From positions 1 through 45,463 of the forward strand of contig CAIXTV010000022.1 in NCBI GenBank assembly GCA_903922465.1: 45,463 bases of DNA, read 5' to 3'. This stretch comes from an uncultured bacterium. Its GTDB lineage: Bacteria > Bacteroidota > Bacteroidia > Bacteroidales > CAIXTV01. Positions 8,511-16,946 of this stretch are shown piece after piece. Each line of letters begins with the position of its first letter. Position 1 is the stretch's first letter. The position numbers and the translations under genes were made by a program. The notes under the pieces are model-generated. The model was not told the DNA's origin. It did no database searches and saw only the letters and a program-made list of their open reading frames with translations.

Positions 8511-10622
8511 TTATTTAACGACCAGTTTTCGGGTTAAGCTACCGGTTTCGCCAATGATTTTAACTACATAAATTCCCTTTGCCAAAGCTGAAATATTTAA
8601 TGAGGTTGAAACCGTGCCAAGTTGTTTAGGAATCGATTTAGTGATAACGGTATTTCCATTTATAGCAATAACCTCAATCTGAATATCTTGTTGTTGTAGA
8701 AGATTAAGCTCGATATTTAACTTTTCAGTTGCAGGATTAGGGTATAAAGAAAAAGAGTTTAAGAAGTTAGAGTTTTCGATTCCGCTAACAGTATTGTAAG
8801 TAGCATCCCAACCAGAACCTGGGTAACGATTATCGGAATAGAAAATGACCTGCATTTTCCCGCTAGGAGATGTAATAGTAGGAGGAAGGGTAGACCCACT
8901 GTAACGACCCAATAAAGTTACAGGATTAGTTGCTGAATTATAAACCTCAACAGCATCAGCACTGTTTTCAATGTTAAATGTGCTAAATTGAAGAGTGATG
9001 AAGCTTGCTCCACTTGGTTGAATTATCCATTTACAATAGGTGTTGTTGTTATAATCATTAGCAGCACTTCCATCGGTTAGACTTCCGCTTGGAGTAGTAA
9101 GAAGTTTAACAGCTGAACAATAGGAACTGCTTACATTTGAAGTGTAATTTGCCAACCAACCATCAGCAACTGTAGAAGCATTAGATGAAAAAGTGACTAA
9201 CATAGTTCCACTTGTAGAACTGATAGAAACGGGTAAGGTGCTTCCCGAATAAGTTCCTAATAAAGGAGCAGTAATTGTACTTCCATCATACACTTTAACA
9301 ACATCGTTAGTGGCTTCGGTGTTGAAACGACTAAATGACAAGGTGATATCCGATGCATTTGGAGGAGAAATCAGCCATGAACAACTCGAATTGTTTTGGT
9401 AAGTAGCATTTCCACTGCCATCTTCAAAACTTCCCGAACGGGATATTAAAGTGGAAGCCCCTGTGCAATTTGAAGGATAAGAACTTGCAGGGAAAATATT
9501 GAGAACGGCTGCTTGACCTGAATTAAAATCTTCTCCGTTAGGATTTAAATTGGTTGTATAATAATATCCGTCGCCATATCCACCCCAACCCCAATTAAAA
9601 TGGAAGTAATCGGTTCCCTGGTAGCCATCGCAAACCCAAGCATGACCACCAGAAGCTTGAGAACTCCCTGAATATATAATTGGTCTTTTAAGGTCTAGGT
9701 TTGTTGTAAGTAAGGTTATGAAATTTGTCGTTTGGCTTTTGTTTTTAACAGTAATTGTGGTGCTATACTTAAAATATGTTTTTAAGGCTGTGGCTGCATC
9801 TTGTGTCATAGCTCCTGAACCACCGGGTGCATAATCCATATTAACCGAAACTCCGCAATGATAATTCAATAATGCTGCTGCGTAACTGTATGAAGTTATA
9901 TCATTCATCATACTATTGTAATCGTAAGTAGCAGTAGCGAAGTTTGCAGTTTGTGTGCCATAAATAGTTGCAGTGTAACTGTGACTTCCTGTGCCTTGAG
10001 TAGGATAGCGGTAGTAGTTCATTACTTGTGCCATTGAAGTTGCAACACAACCTACATATAAATGACCATCGTCGCCACCTGTGTCGCGTGGACACAAAGC
10101 ATTATAGTATTTACCTTGTTGCCAAATAGAAGTTAAAAGAGGTGCAATAGCTTTCTCTCCATTTTTAGTGTTTAAAGTTGTGTTGTCATTCGTTAAATAT
10201 TTATTCCAAATATATTGAATTGTATTTGAAGTTTGAATGTTTCTTTCTCTAATATAATTTATTTGATGTTGATAGCCATCAATCCAACTTTGAAAAGCAG
10301 GTGATTGGCTTTGATTGGCATAAGGACTATTGAATGAATACCCTAAAACAGGATGAGCTGCATCTTCAGCAGAGATAATGATAAAACCTTTTTGTTCGCA
10401 TTCAAAAACATAAAATACTGGGATGTTGTTTGATGTTTTGGTGATTACATTGCTAAAAACAATTTCATCAATTGAAGTTTGTTTAAACGTATTGATCTTT
10501 TCGAAATAAAAGTTTTTAGCTACAATGGCAGCATCTTGTTGTGAAATGATAGCGGAGAACACCTGAGTTGTGAGAAACAAAGATATCACAAGGAGAGCAT
10601 TCTTCAAAGAATAGTTCTTCAT
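8511..10622 (-). CDS. C10-family cysteine protease with two CUB domains and T9SS sorting domain (copy 2)
   Basis: This 703-residue secreted protein has, in order: a signal peptide (about 1-24); a Spi-type prodomain (about 25-150) with GFIIISAEDAAHPVLGYS; a streptopain/C10 peptidase domain with nucleophile C192 in LYVGCVATSMAQ and histidine H327 in SGGHAWVCDGY, followed by FHFNWGWGG; two CUB-like domains (about 386-495 and 500-612), each with GSGxxxYxNNxxCxWxI-type cores; and a C-terminal T9SS type A sorting domain (about 626-703; SLYPNPATEKLNIEL). It should be exported by Sec, crossed to the surface by T9SS, and act as an extracellular protease. It is the downstream gene of a tandem pair, 27 bp after the paralogue at 10650, and probably shares its promoter. 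Length and domain order match the paralogue exactly. Confidence 0.94.
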   Translation of the reverse strand: MKNYSLKNALLVISLFLTTQVFSAIISQQDAAIVAKNFYFEKINTFKQTSIDEIVFSNVITKTSNNIPVFYVFECEQKGFIIISAEDAAHPVLGYSFNSPYANQSQSPAFQSWIDGYQHQINYIRERNIQTSNTIQYIWNKYLTNDNTTLNTKNGEKAIAPLLTSIWQQGKYYNALCPRDTGGDDGHLYVGCVATSMAQVMNYYRYPTQGTGSHSYTATIYGTQTANFATATYDYNSMMNDITSYSYAAALLNYHCGVSVNMDYAPGGSGAMTQDAATALKTYFKYSTTITVKNKSQTTNFITLLTTNLDLKRPIIYSGSSQASGGHAWVCDGYQGTDYFHFNWGWGGYGDGYYYTTNLNPNGEDFNSGQAAVLNIFPASSYPSNCTGASTLISRSGSFEDGSGNATYQNNSSCSWLISPPNASDITLSFSRFNTEATNDVVKVYDGSTITAPLLGTYSGSTLPVSISSTSGTMLVTFSSNASTVADGWLANYTSNVSSSYCSAVKLLTTPSGSLTDGSAANDYNNNTYCKWIIQPSGASFITLQFSTFNIENSADAVEVYNSATNPVTLLGRYSGSTLPPTITSPSGKMQVIFYSDNRYPGSGWDATYNTVSGIENSNFLNSFSLYPNPATEKLNIELNLLQQQDIQIEVIAINGNTVITKSIPKQLGTVSTSLNISALAKGIYVVKIIGETGSLTRKLVVK

Positions 10623-10649
10623 AAATTTAGTGGTTTTTGGTTTTATTAG

Positions 10650-12761
10650 TTATTGTAATACTATTTTCTTAGTAATGATTTCTTTTGAATTGCTTAATTG
10701 CAAAATGTAAATTCCTTTTCTAAAAGAGCTTAAGGATAAAGTTTCTTCTGAATTCGAAGGGATTATTTTATTTAATATTTGTTCGCCATTAGTGTTAAAT
10801 AGCTTAACATTTATCGGAAGTGTTTGTTCCCCATGAGTCTCAATGGTAATCATGTCGGTGGTTGGATTAGGGAAAATATGATAGGCCATGTTTGAAGTTT
10901 TTTCTTCAATGCCATCAAAAACTGAACTATAAGTCGCTTCCCAACCGTCAAATACATTTGTATTATTTGAGAAAAATGCGACTAACATTTTACCTCCAGG
11001 GGAGATAATATCAGCGGGAATGCTTGTCCCAGTATAAGTTCCTAAAACAACAGGAGGGTCAGTCAAAGGATTATAAACTCTGACGAAATCGCCGCTACTC
11101 TCAAGGTTGAAAGAATTAAAGTGAAGTATAATGCTGGTAGCATGTTGGGGTGCAATAAACCATTTGCAATTTGACATATTGTTGTAAGGAGCAGTTCCGC
11201 TTCCATCTTCAATGGTTCCCGAAGCAGCAGTAATCGTATCGTTACTTGAGCAAAAAACTGGTTTGGTTGTGGTGTATGAAGCATACCAACCTGTTGATCC
11301 ATTGCTAGCATTAGTTTTAAAACGAATGAGCATTCTATTTCCGGTAGAAGTTAATGAGGCAGGCAGGGTAGCGCCAGAGAAGGTTCCCAGAATAGGGGAT
11401 GTTGTATCAGACCCATTATACACGATTACTTTATCAAAGCCACTTTCAGTATCAAATTTCTTAAAGTTTAGAGTGATACTGGTAATAGAATCTGAAGGGG
11501 CAATTAGCCATTTGCAATCTGAGTTGTTCTGATATATTTCGGGGCCACTGCCATCTTCAAGAGTTCCGGTTGTATTTGTTAAAGTTGTAAGACCTGAGCA
11601 AAAATAAGGGAAGTTGGATGCAGGATAGATGTTAAAAACAGCTTGTTGCCAATTAATAAAATTATAAGAGCCAGGGTTTAGAGCAGTTAGATAATAATAT
11701 CCATTATAGCTGCCCGACCAACCCCAGTTAAAATGAAAGTAATCGGTCCCCTGATATCCATCAACAACAAAAGCATGCCCGCCACCACCTTGTGTGTCGA
11801 AGCCAGCATATTCTATAGGCATATTGTTGTCAATATTAGTTCTGATTTTATTAAGCCAAGCAGAGTTTGTGAAATCGCTTTTTGAAACGGTTTCAATGTT
11901 TTGCGAATAACCGAAATAGGTTTTTAAGCCTTGCCCAGCCCAATCAATTCCTGCGCCAGAACCGTCGGGTGCATAATCCATTTCAACAGCAACTCCGCAA
12001 TGATATTGAAGCAAGGCACAAGCACGATTAACGGAATATCCTCCATCAGTCATAGCATTCCAATTATAATTGGTTGTGTCGAAATAAGCTTCAAGCATTC
12101 CATATTCAGGATGTATATATGAATGGTAGCCTGTTCCTATTTGCGGATAACGGAAGAAATACATGATTTGTGCCATCGCTGTTGCCGTGCAGCCAGCATA
12201 AACATGCCCACCATTTCCGGCTGTATCAAGAGGACAAAATAAATTATAAGGATATCCCTGATCCCAAGTGCATTGGAGAAGAGGTTCGACGCTTTTAGGG
12301 TTTTTCGCTTTTTCGCTAATTCCATTTCCTGAGATTAGACGATCCCAATTTTGTTTAATTTCAGGCGTTGCATCTAATTGCTGATTGCGACACCATTCAA
12401 TCTGTTGGCTATAATTATTCATCCATTCAGTAAACTGAATAGGTTTATTGGTGTAATCGGCAATCTTTTCGTTAGAATATGCTAAAACTGGAGTTACTAT
12501 GTCGTCAGCAGCAATAATAATGAAACCTTTTTCGGGTAAAAGAAATTCATAATACAAAATCTGTGCGTTCTTTACAACTGTATTTACTTTTTTAAAACTA
12601 ATCGATTTAGAATCGGAAAGGCCAAAATAAGCAGAATTAGCTTTTACAAACTGCGCAGCAGCTAGAGTAGCTTTAGATTCTGGGATAATTTTGGCGAATG
12701 CAGTTGAGATGAAAAAAAGAAATACGAAAATATATGCTATGAAATGTTTATTATGATGCAT
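10650..12761 (-). CDS. C10-family cysteine protease with two CUB domains and T9SS sorting domain (copy 1)
   Basis: This is the upstream member of the pair, also 703 residues. It has a signal peptide (about 1-23), a prodomain with GFIIIAADDIVTPVLAYS, nucleophile C191 in VYAGCTATAMAQ, histidine H329 in GGGGHAFVVDGY, and FHFNWGWSG. Two CUB-like domains follow (from about 385 and 500; DGSGPEIYQNNSDCKWLI and DGSGTAPYNNMSNCKWFI), then a T9SS sorting domain with IFPNPTTDMITIE. Both catalytic residues are present, so it should be active. Prodomains of this family resemble the Spi inhibitor and keep the protease inactive until cleavage. The two copies diverge clearly throughout, so the duplication is old. 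A promoter box lies at 12791-12784. Confidence 0.94.
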   Translation of the reverse strand: MHHNKHFIAYIFVFLFFISTAFAKIIPESKATLAAAQFVKANSAYFGLSDSKSISFKKVNTVVKNAQILYYEFLLPEKGFIIIAADDIVTPVLAYSNEKIADYTNKPIQFTEWMNNYSQQIEWCRNQQLDATPEIKQNWDRLISGNGISEKAKNPKSVEPLLQCTWDQGYPYNLFCPLDTAGNGGHVYAGCTATAMAQIMYFFRYPQIGTGYHSYIHPEYGMLEAYFDTTNYNWNAMTDGGYSVNRACALLQYHCGVAVEMDYAPDGSGAGIDWAGQGLKTYFGYSQNIETVSKSDFTNSAWLNKIRTNIDNNMPIEYAGFDTQGGGGHAFVVDGYQGTDYFHFNWGWSGSYNGYYYLTALNPGSYNFINWQQAVFNIYPASNFPYFCSGLTTLTNTTGTLEDGSGPEIYQNNSDCKWLIAPSDSITSITLNFKKFDTESGFDKVIVYNGSDTTSPILGTFSGATLPASLTSTGNRMLIRFKTNASNGSTGWYASYTTTKPVFCSSNDTITAASGTIEDGSGTAPYNNMSNCKWFIAPQHATSIILHFNSFNLESSGDFVRVYNPLTDPPVVLGTYTGTSIPADIISPGGKMLVAFFSNNTNVFDGWEATYSSVFDGIEEKTSNMAYHIFPNPTTDMITIETHGEQTLPINVKLFNTNGEQILNKIIPSNSEETLSLSSFRKGIYILQLSNSKEIITKKIVLQ

Positions 12762-12783
12762 CTATTATTAATTTTGAAGTGTC

Positions 12784-12791
12784 CAAATGTA
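12784..12791 (-). promoter_or_regulatory. Putative -7 box for the protease pair
   Basis: The minus strand reads TACATTTG, matching TAnnTTTG, 22 bases before the ATG at 12761. Confidence 0.5.
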
Positions 12792-12867
12792 ATAGAAAAA
12801 CAAATAGATGGACGAGATTTATTTTTCTTTAAAAGCAACTTTAACAAGTATTTAAAACAATTTAGGA

Positions 12868-14115
12868 ATGAATATTCTAATCAAAAATATTAAAGAGCTC
12901 ATAAGTGTTGAAAACGAGGGCTTAGTATTAAAAATCGAAGGCGGTAAAATGGCCGAACTTCAAACGATAAAAAATGCATATTTAATCATCAAAGGTGGTA
13001 AAATATTTGATTTTGGAGAAATGAAGCATCTTGTAATGGATTCTTTGAGTGGGAAATTCAAAATAATTAATGCAGAAGGAAGAATGGTGTTCCCATCTTT
13101 TTGTGATTCACACACTCATTTAGTTTATGCAGGAAGTCGAGAAATTGAATATGTTGACAAGATAAAAGGGATTTCATATGAAGAAATAGCTAGAAGAGGT
13201 GGTGGAATTTTAAATTCTGCTAAACTTTTACAACATACTTCGGAAAAGGAATTGGTGGAACAAGCCTTAATAAGGCTTTATGAAATTATGAATTTTGGAA
13301 CCGGGGCGGTTGAAATTAAAAGTGGTTATGGCTTAACAACAGAAAGTGAACTTAAGATGCTTAGGGTAATTAGGACATTGAAAGAATTATCCCCACTTAC
13401 TATTAAAGCTACTTTTTTGGGAGCTCATGCAGTGCCGGATGAATTTCAAGGAAATCAAAACGATTATGTTGATCTGATAATTAATGAGATGATTCCAATG
13501 ATTGCGGCCGAAGATCTTGCAGATTATATAGATGTGTTTTGCGACCGTGGGTTCTTTACAATTGAGAATACTGAGAGAATACTAATGGCAGGTATGAAAC
13601 ATGGTTTAAGACCAAAGATTCATGCAAATGAATTAGATTATTCAGGTGGTATTCAAGCAGGGGTTAAATATAATGCCCTGTCAGTTGATCATCTTGAATA
13701 TACTGGAGATGATGAAATAAGTTGTCTTTTGAAATCGGAAACCATGCCCACTTTATTGCCTGGTGCAGCTTTCTTCTTAAATATGATAAATGCACCAGCT
13801 CGCAAAATGATTGATGCAGGTTTGCCTATTGCTTTAGCAAGTGATTTTAATCCTGGGTCTTCTCCATCAGGGAATATGCAATTAATACTTTCGATGGCAT
13901 GTATTATGTTTAAGATGACACCAGAAGAAGCAATTAATGCCGTTACTGTAAATGGTGCTTATGCCATGGGTGTAAGTGATATGTTGGGTAGTATTGCGGT
14001 TGGGAAAAAAGCAAATGTTTTTATAACAACGCCTATACCATCCTATCAGTTTATGCCTTATTCCTTTGGTAGTAATAAGGTTGAAACTGTTATTTTAAAT
14101 GGGAAAATAATTTAA
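12868..14115 (+). CDS. hutI: Imidazolonepropionase
   Basis: The 415-residue amidohydrolase carries the metal-binding HTH (H82, H84) in SFCDSHTHLVYAGSRE, FLGAHAVP, HANELDYSGGIQAG, SVDHLEYTG and ASDFNPGSSPSGNM, all diagnostic of imidazolonepropionase. The enzyme hydrolyses 4-imidazolone-5-propanoate to N-formimino-L-glutamate in histidine degradation. Length is normal for the family. No hutH, hutU or formimidoyltransferase gene is next to it; its neighbours are the divergent protease pair and a convergent nitronate monooxygenase-like gene, so the rest of the pathway must be elsewhere. It ends before a palindrome at 14133-14170. Confidence 0.96.
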   Translation: MNILIKNIKELISVENEGLVLKIEGGKMAELQTIKNAYLIIKGGKIFDFGEMKHLVMDSLSGKFKIINAEGRMVFPSFCDSHTHLVYAGSREIEYVDKIKGISYEEIARRGGGILNSAKLLQHTSEKELVEQALIRLYEIMNFGTGAVEIKSGYGLTTESELKMLRVIRTLKELSPLTIKATFLGAHAVPDEFQGNQNDYVDLIINEMIPMIAAEDLADYIDVFCDRGFFTIENTERILMAGMKHGLRPKIHANELDYSGGIQAGVKYNALSVDHLEYTGDDEISCLLKSETMPTLLPGAAFFLNMINAPARKMIDAGLPIALASDFNPGSSPSGNMQLILSMACIMFKMTPEEAINAVTVNGAYAMGVSDMLGSIAVGKKANVFITTPIPSYQFMPYSFGSNKVETVILNGKII

Positions 14116-14132
14116 ACGAATTCAAAGGAATT

Positions 14133-14170
14133 ACAGAGTTAACCAAATAAAATCATTGGAATAACTCTGT
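14133..14170. terminator. Inverted repeat between convergent hutI and NMO-like genes
   Basis: ACAGAGTTA (14133-14141) pairs with TAACTCTGT (14162-14170) around a 20-nt loop. It lies between two stop codons and may serve both genes; it lacks a strong T-run on either side. Confidence 0.45.
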
Positions 14171-14204
14171 TAACTTTGAAATAATGTAGGTAAAAAGTAA
14201 GAAG

Positions 14205-15278
14205 TTATTTGCCTTCAGCTTCTTGATATTCGGCTTTGAGTTCATTGAATAATTCTTCAACTGAAACAATTTCATTAATGCGATATGCATTGCTTCCTGA
14301 AAAAGCAAAACCATCATCAAGGTTGCCTATTTGTGCTTGTAATAATGCATCCGCTATACAGTAAGGAGTTGTTTTAAAATTGCATGTAACAATACAGTGG
14401 AAACTACAATGTACGGGTTTTGTCTTCCCTACTAAAGTGTCTTTTAAGAATGGAGTAAGAATAGCTCTCCCAGGCAAACCTACCGGGCTTTTGATAATAA
14501 CTATATCTTCTTCTTTGGCATCTAAATAAGCTTGTTTGAAAGTGTCAGATGCGTCACATTCATGAGTGGCAACAAAACGAGTGCCCATTTGAACGCCTGC
14601 TGCGCCCATTGAAATGAATTTATAAATATCTGCGCCGGTATAAATACCTCCACCGACTATTACAGGAATTGCTTTATTATATTTTTCTTCAAAGGAACGA
14701 ACTACTAGCAAGATTTCGGGTAAAAGTTCTTCTAATTGAAAAGCATCGTCTTCTATTTGTTCAACTTTAAAACCCAAATGACCGCCAGCTTTAGGCCCTT
14801 CAATAACAATAGCATCGGGTAAATAATTATAATTACTCATCCATTTGCTACATAAAATGTTTGTAGCTCTACCTGAAGATACAATAGGTACTAACTTTGT
14901 TGTGGAATCAGGTTTTAAATATTTTGGTAAATCTAAAGGAAGGCCTGCTCCTGAAAAAATGATATCAACGCCTTCTTTGATAGAAGTTTCAACCATGTCG
15001 GCGAAATTGCTGAGGGCAACCATTATGTTAACACCAATAACTCCATTAGATAAGCTTCTGGCATTCTTAATTTCTTCTGTCAGTGCCTCGATATTCGATT
15101 TCCTGAAATTAGTGTAAGGCTTATTGTCAATCTGACCAACGCCAACTGTAGAAATCACACCAACGCCTCCTTGATTCGCAACAGCAGCTGCTAAGCCTGA
15201 TAATGAAATTCCAACTCCCATGCCTCCTTGGATTATAGGAGTCTTTATTTCAATGTTTCCGATATTAAAACTTTTCAA
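14205..15278 (-). CDS. Nitronate monooxygenase / FabK-like FMN oxidoreductase
   Basis: The 357-residue protein is a TIM-barrel flavoenzyme of the nitronate monooxygenase (2-nitropropane dioxygenase) family. Visible motifs are PIIQGGMGVGISLSGLAAAV at the N-terminus, GVIGVNIMVAL, EGPKAGGHLG, PVIVGGGIYTGADIYKF and GAAGVQMGTRFVAT. The last two bind the FMN phosphate. Members oxidise alkyl nitronates, and some relatives are enoyl-ACP reductases (FabK), so the substrate is uncertain. A Cys-containing C-terminal segment (HCSFHCIVTC) is typical of a longer subgroup. The start is a TTG at 15278; no ATG precedes the conserved GGMG motif, so TTG is probably genuine. A TAATTTTG box lies upstream at 15418-15411. 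Confidence 0.88.
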   Translation of the reverse strand: MKSFNIGNIEIKTPIIQGGMGVGISLSGLAAAVANQGGVGVISTVGVGQIDNKPYTNFRKSNIEALTEEIKNARSLSNGVIGVNIMVALSNFADMVETSIKEGVDIIFSGAGLPLDLPKYLKPDSTTKLVPIVSSGRATNILCSKWMSNYNYLPDAIVIEGPKAGGHLGFKVEQIEDDAFQLEELLPEILLVVRSFEEKYNKAIPVIVGGGIYTGADIYKFISMGAAGVQMGTRFVATHECDASDTFKQAYLDAKEEDIVIIKSPVGLPGRAILTPFLKDTLVGKTKPVHCSFHCIVTCNFKTTPYCIADALLQAQIGNLDDGFAFSGSNAYRINEIVSVEELFNELKAEYQEAEGK

Positions 15279-15410
15279 TAGCTAATTTTTTATATTACTT
15301 TAAAAGACAGAATAATAATTCAATTTATTTTATTTGAAAATATTAGGCGAATATGTGAAATCCAATTACTTGTAAATGGTAAGTGAAAAATAAGCCTATT
15401 TATTCATCTG

Positions 15411-15418
15411 CAAAATTA
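15411..15418 (-). promoter_or_regulatory. Putative -7 box for the NMO-like gene
   Basis: The minus strand reads TAATTTTG. The start codon is 133 bases away, so the leader would be rather long. No other gene lies between. Confidence 0.35.
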
Positions 15419-15531
15419 CTATTATTTCCGATGTTTCTTCTTAATTTATTCATAATTAAATTAAAAAAGAGAAACTTGAGGCTAATTCAATAATTTATGT
15501 GAGATGATAAAGGAAATTAAAATACAATTTG

Positions 15532-15539
15532 TACTTTTG
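15532..15539 (+). promoter_or_regulatory. Putative -7 box for the methionine gamma-lyase-like gene
   Basis: TACTTTTG matches TAnnTTTG, 37 bases before the ATG at 15576. Confidence 0.6.
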
Positions 15540-15575
15540 CAATTCATTTAATAACTAACAAATCAACGAATTATT

Positions 15576-16757
15576 ATGCAACAAAAAGATCTTGGATTCA
15601 ACTCTATATTAATACATGGTGGTGACCATGTTGACCCTTTAGGAAGTGCAACTGTTCCTATTTATCAAACTTCAACATTTGCATTTAAGAGTGCAGAGCA
15701 CGGGGCTGCATGTTTTGCCGGCGAAGATAAAGGATATATCTATACTAGAATTGGAAATCCTACCATCACAGCTTTGGAAAACCAAGTAGCTGCTCTTGAA
15801 AAAGGAGTTGGTGGGATAGCTGTAAGTTCAGGAATGGCTGCAGTGAATACAATTTATATGGCTTTACTAAGCAAAGGCGATCATTTAGTTAGTTCTGCTG
15901 CGGTTTATGGTCCTTCACGTGTTGTGATGGAAGATCATTGGTCACGTTTTGGAGTGGAGTCAACTTATGTTAATACTGCCCATCTAGAAGAAATTGAAAA
16001 GGCCATTCGCCCGAACACAAAAATGCTTTTCATTGAAACACCTGCAAATCCTACAATGGAGATTACTGATTTGTCTGCTTGTGTTGAAATTGCAAAAAAA
16101 CATAATTTAATTGTAGTTGTTGACAACACCTTTAGTAGTCCTTATTTACAACGCCCTCTTGAAATGGGAGTTGATGTTGTTTTTCATTCGATGACCAAAT
16201 TTATTAATGGCCACGCTGATATTGTTGCCGGGATTATTGTTGCGAAAGAACCAGCTATTTATAAAAAGCTAAGAGGGATGATGATTAGTATGGGATGTAA
16301 TATGGATCCTCATCAAGCATACATGGTGATTAGGGGGTTGAAAACCTTATCTATTCGTATGGATTATGCTCAGAAAAGTGCAATGAAAGTTGCTGAATTT
16401 CTGCAAAATCATCCTAAGGTTGATTGGGTAATTTACCCTGGGTTAACTTCGCATCCTCAGTATGAGTTAGCAAAAAAACAAATGGACGGCCCAGGCTGTA
16501 TGATCAGTTTTGAATTAAAAGGAGGTGTTGAAGCTGGAAGAAAATTAATGAACAATGTTCAGTTTTGCATATTAGCAGTTTCATTAGGTGGAGTAGAGAC
16601 ATTAATTCAACATCCTGCTTCGATGACTCATTCGAAAATGTCAACTGAATCGAAACAAAAAGCTGGAATTACTGACGGTTTGGTTCGCTTTTCGGTTGGT
16701 ATAGAAAATGTTGAAGATATTATTGGTGATTTAACTCAAGCCTTAGAAAAAGTTTAA
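15576..16757 (+). CDS. Methionine gamma-lyase-like PLP enzyme
   Basis: This 393-residue enzyme has the full canonical Cys/Met-metabolism pattern: YTRIGNPT (56-63) for PLP phosphate binding from the neighbouring subunit, SSGMAAV (84-90), D183 in VVVDNTF, K208 in HSMTKFINGHADIVAG, and a C-terminal TDGLVRFSVGIE. Its length and motif spacing match methionine gamma-lyase and cystathionine gamma-synthase. The reaction is gamma-elimination or gamma-replacement on sulfur amino acids. The cysteine that marks characterised methionine gamma-lyases (YGC) is proline here (Y111-G-P113), so specificity should not be assumed. It is the closer of the two paralogues in the window to the textbook sequence. It appears monocistronic. 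Confidence 0.92.
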   Translation: MQQKDLGFNSILIHGGDHVDPLGSATVPIYQTSTFAFKSAEHGAACFAGEDKGYIYTRIGNPTITALENQVAALEKGVGGIAVSSGMAAVNTIYMALLSKGDHLVSSAAVYGPSRVVMEDHWSRFGVESTYVNTAHLEEIEKAIRPNTKMLFIETPANPTMEITDLSACVEIAKKHNLIVVVDNTFSSPYLQRPLEMGVDVVFHSMTKFINGHADIVAGIIVAKEPAIYKKLRGMMISMGCNMDPHQAYMVIRGLKTLSIRMDYAQKSAMKVAEFLQNHPKVDWVIYPGLTSHPQYELAKKQMDGPGCMISFELKGGVEAGRKLMNNVQFCILAVSLGGVETLIQHPASMTHSKMSTESKQKAGITDGLVRFSVGIENVEDIIGDLTQALEKV

Positions 16758-16790
16758 TCGAAATATTCGGTTTAATCTAATTGCTTTTTG

Positions 16791-16798
16791 TATATTTG
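16791..16798 (+). promoter_or_regulatory. Putative -7 box for the patatin gene
   Basis: TATATTTG matches TAnnTTTG. The start codon lies about 150 bases downstream, so the palindrome at 16856-16922 would be in the leader of the mRNA. Confidence 0.45.
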
Positions 16799-16855
16799 AC
16801 GAAGGTTTTAATAATTGATTATCCAGCTATTCTGGGAGGTCAAAAAATCTAATAG

Positions 16856-16922
16856 AATATGCCACAGATTCACAGATTTTTGATGATAATTAGTTGTTAT
16901 TGCTGTGGTTGTGTGGCATATT
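16856..16922. repeat. Palindromic element in the patatin leader
   Basis: AATATGCCACA (16856-16866) is exactly inverted at 16912-16922. A nested pair CACAG/CTGTG (16871-16875, 16903-16907) extends the stem. The CCACAGATTCACAGATTTTT text is typical of small dispersed REP/MITE-like repeats. Confidence 0.65.
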
Positions 16923-16946
16923 TTAATTTTATGACGAATAACCTTT

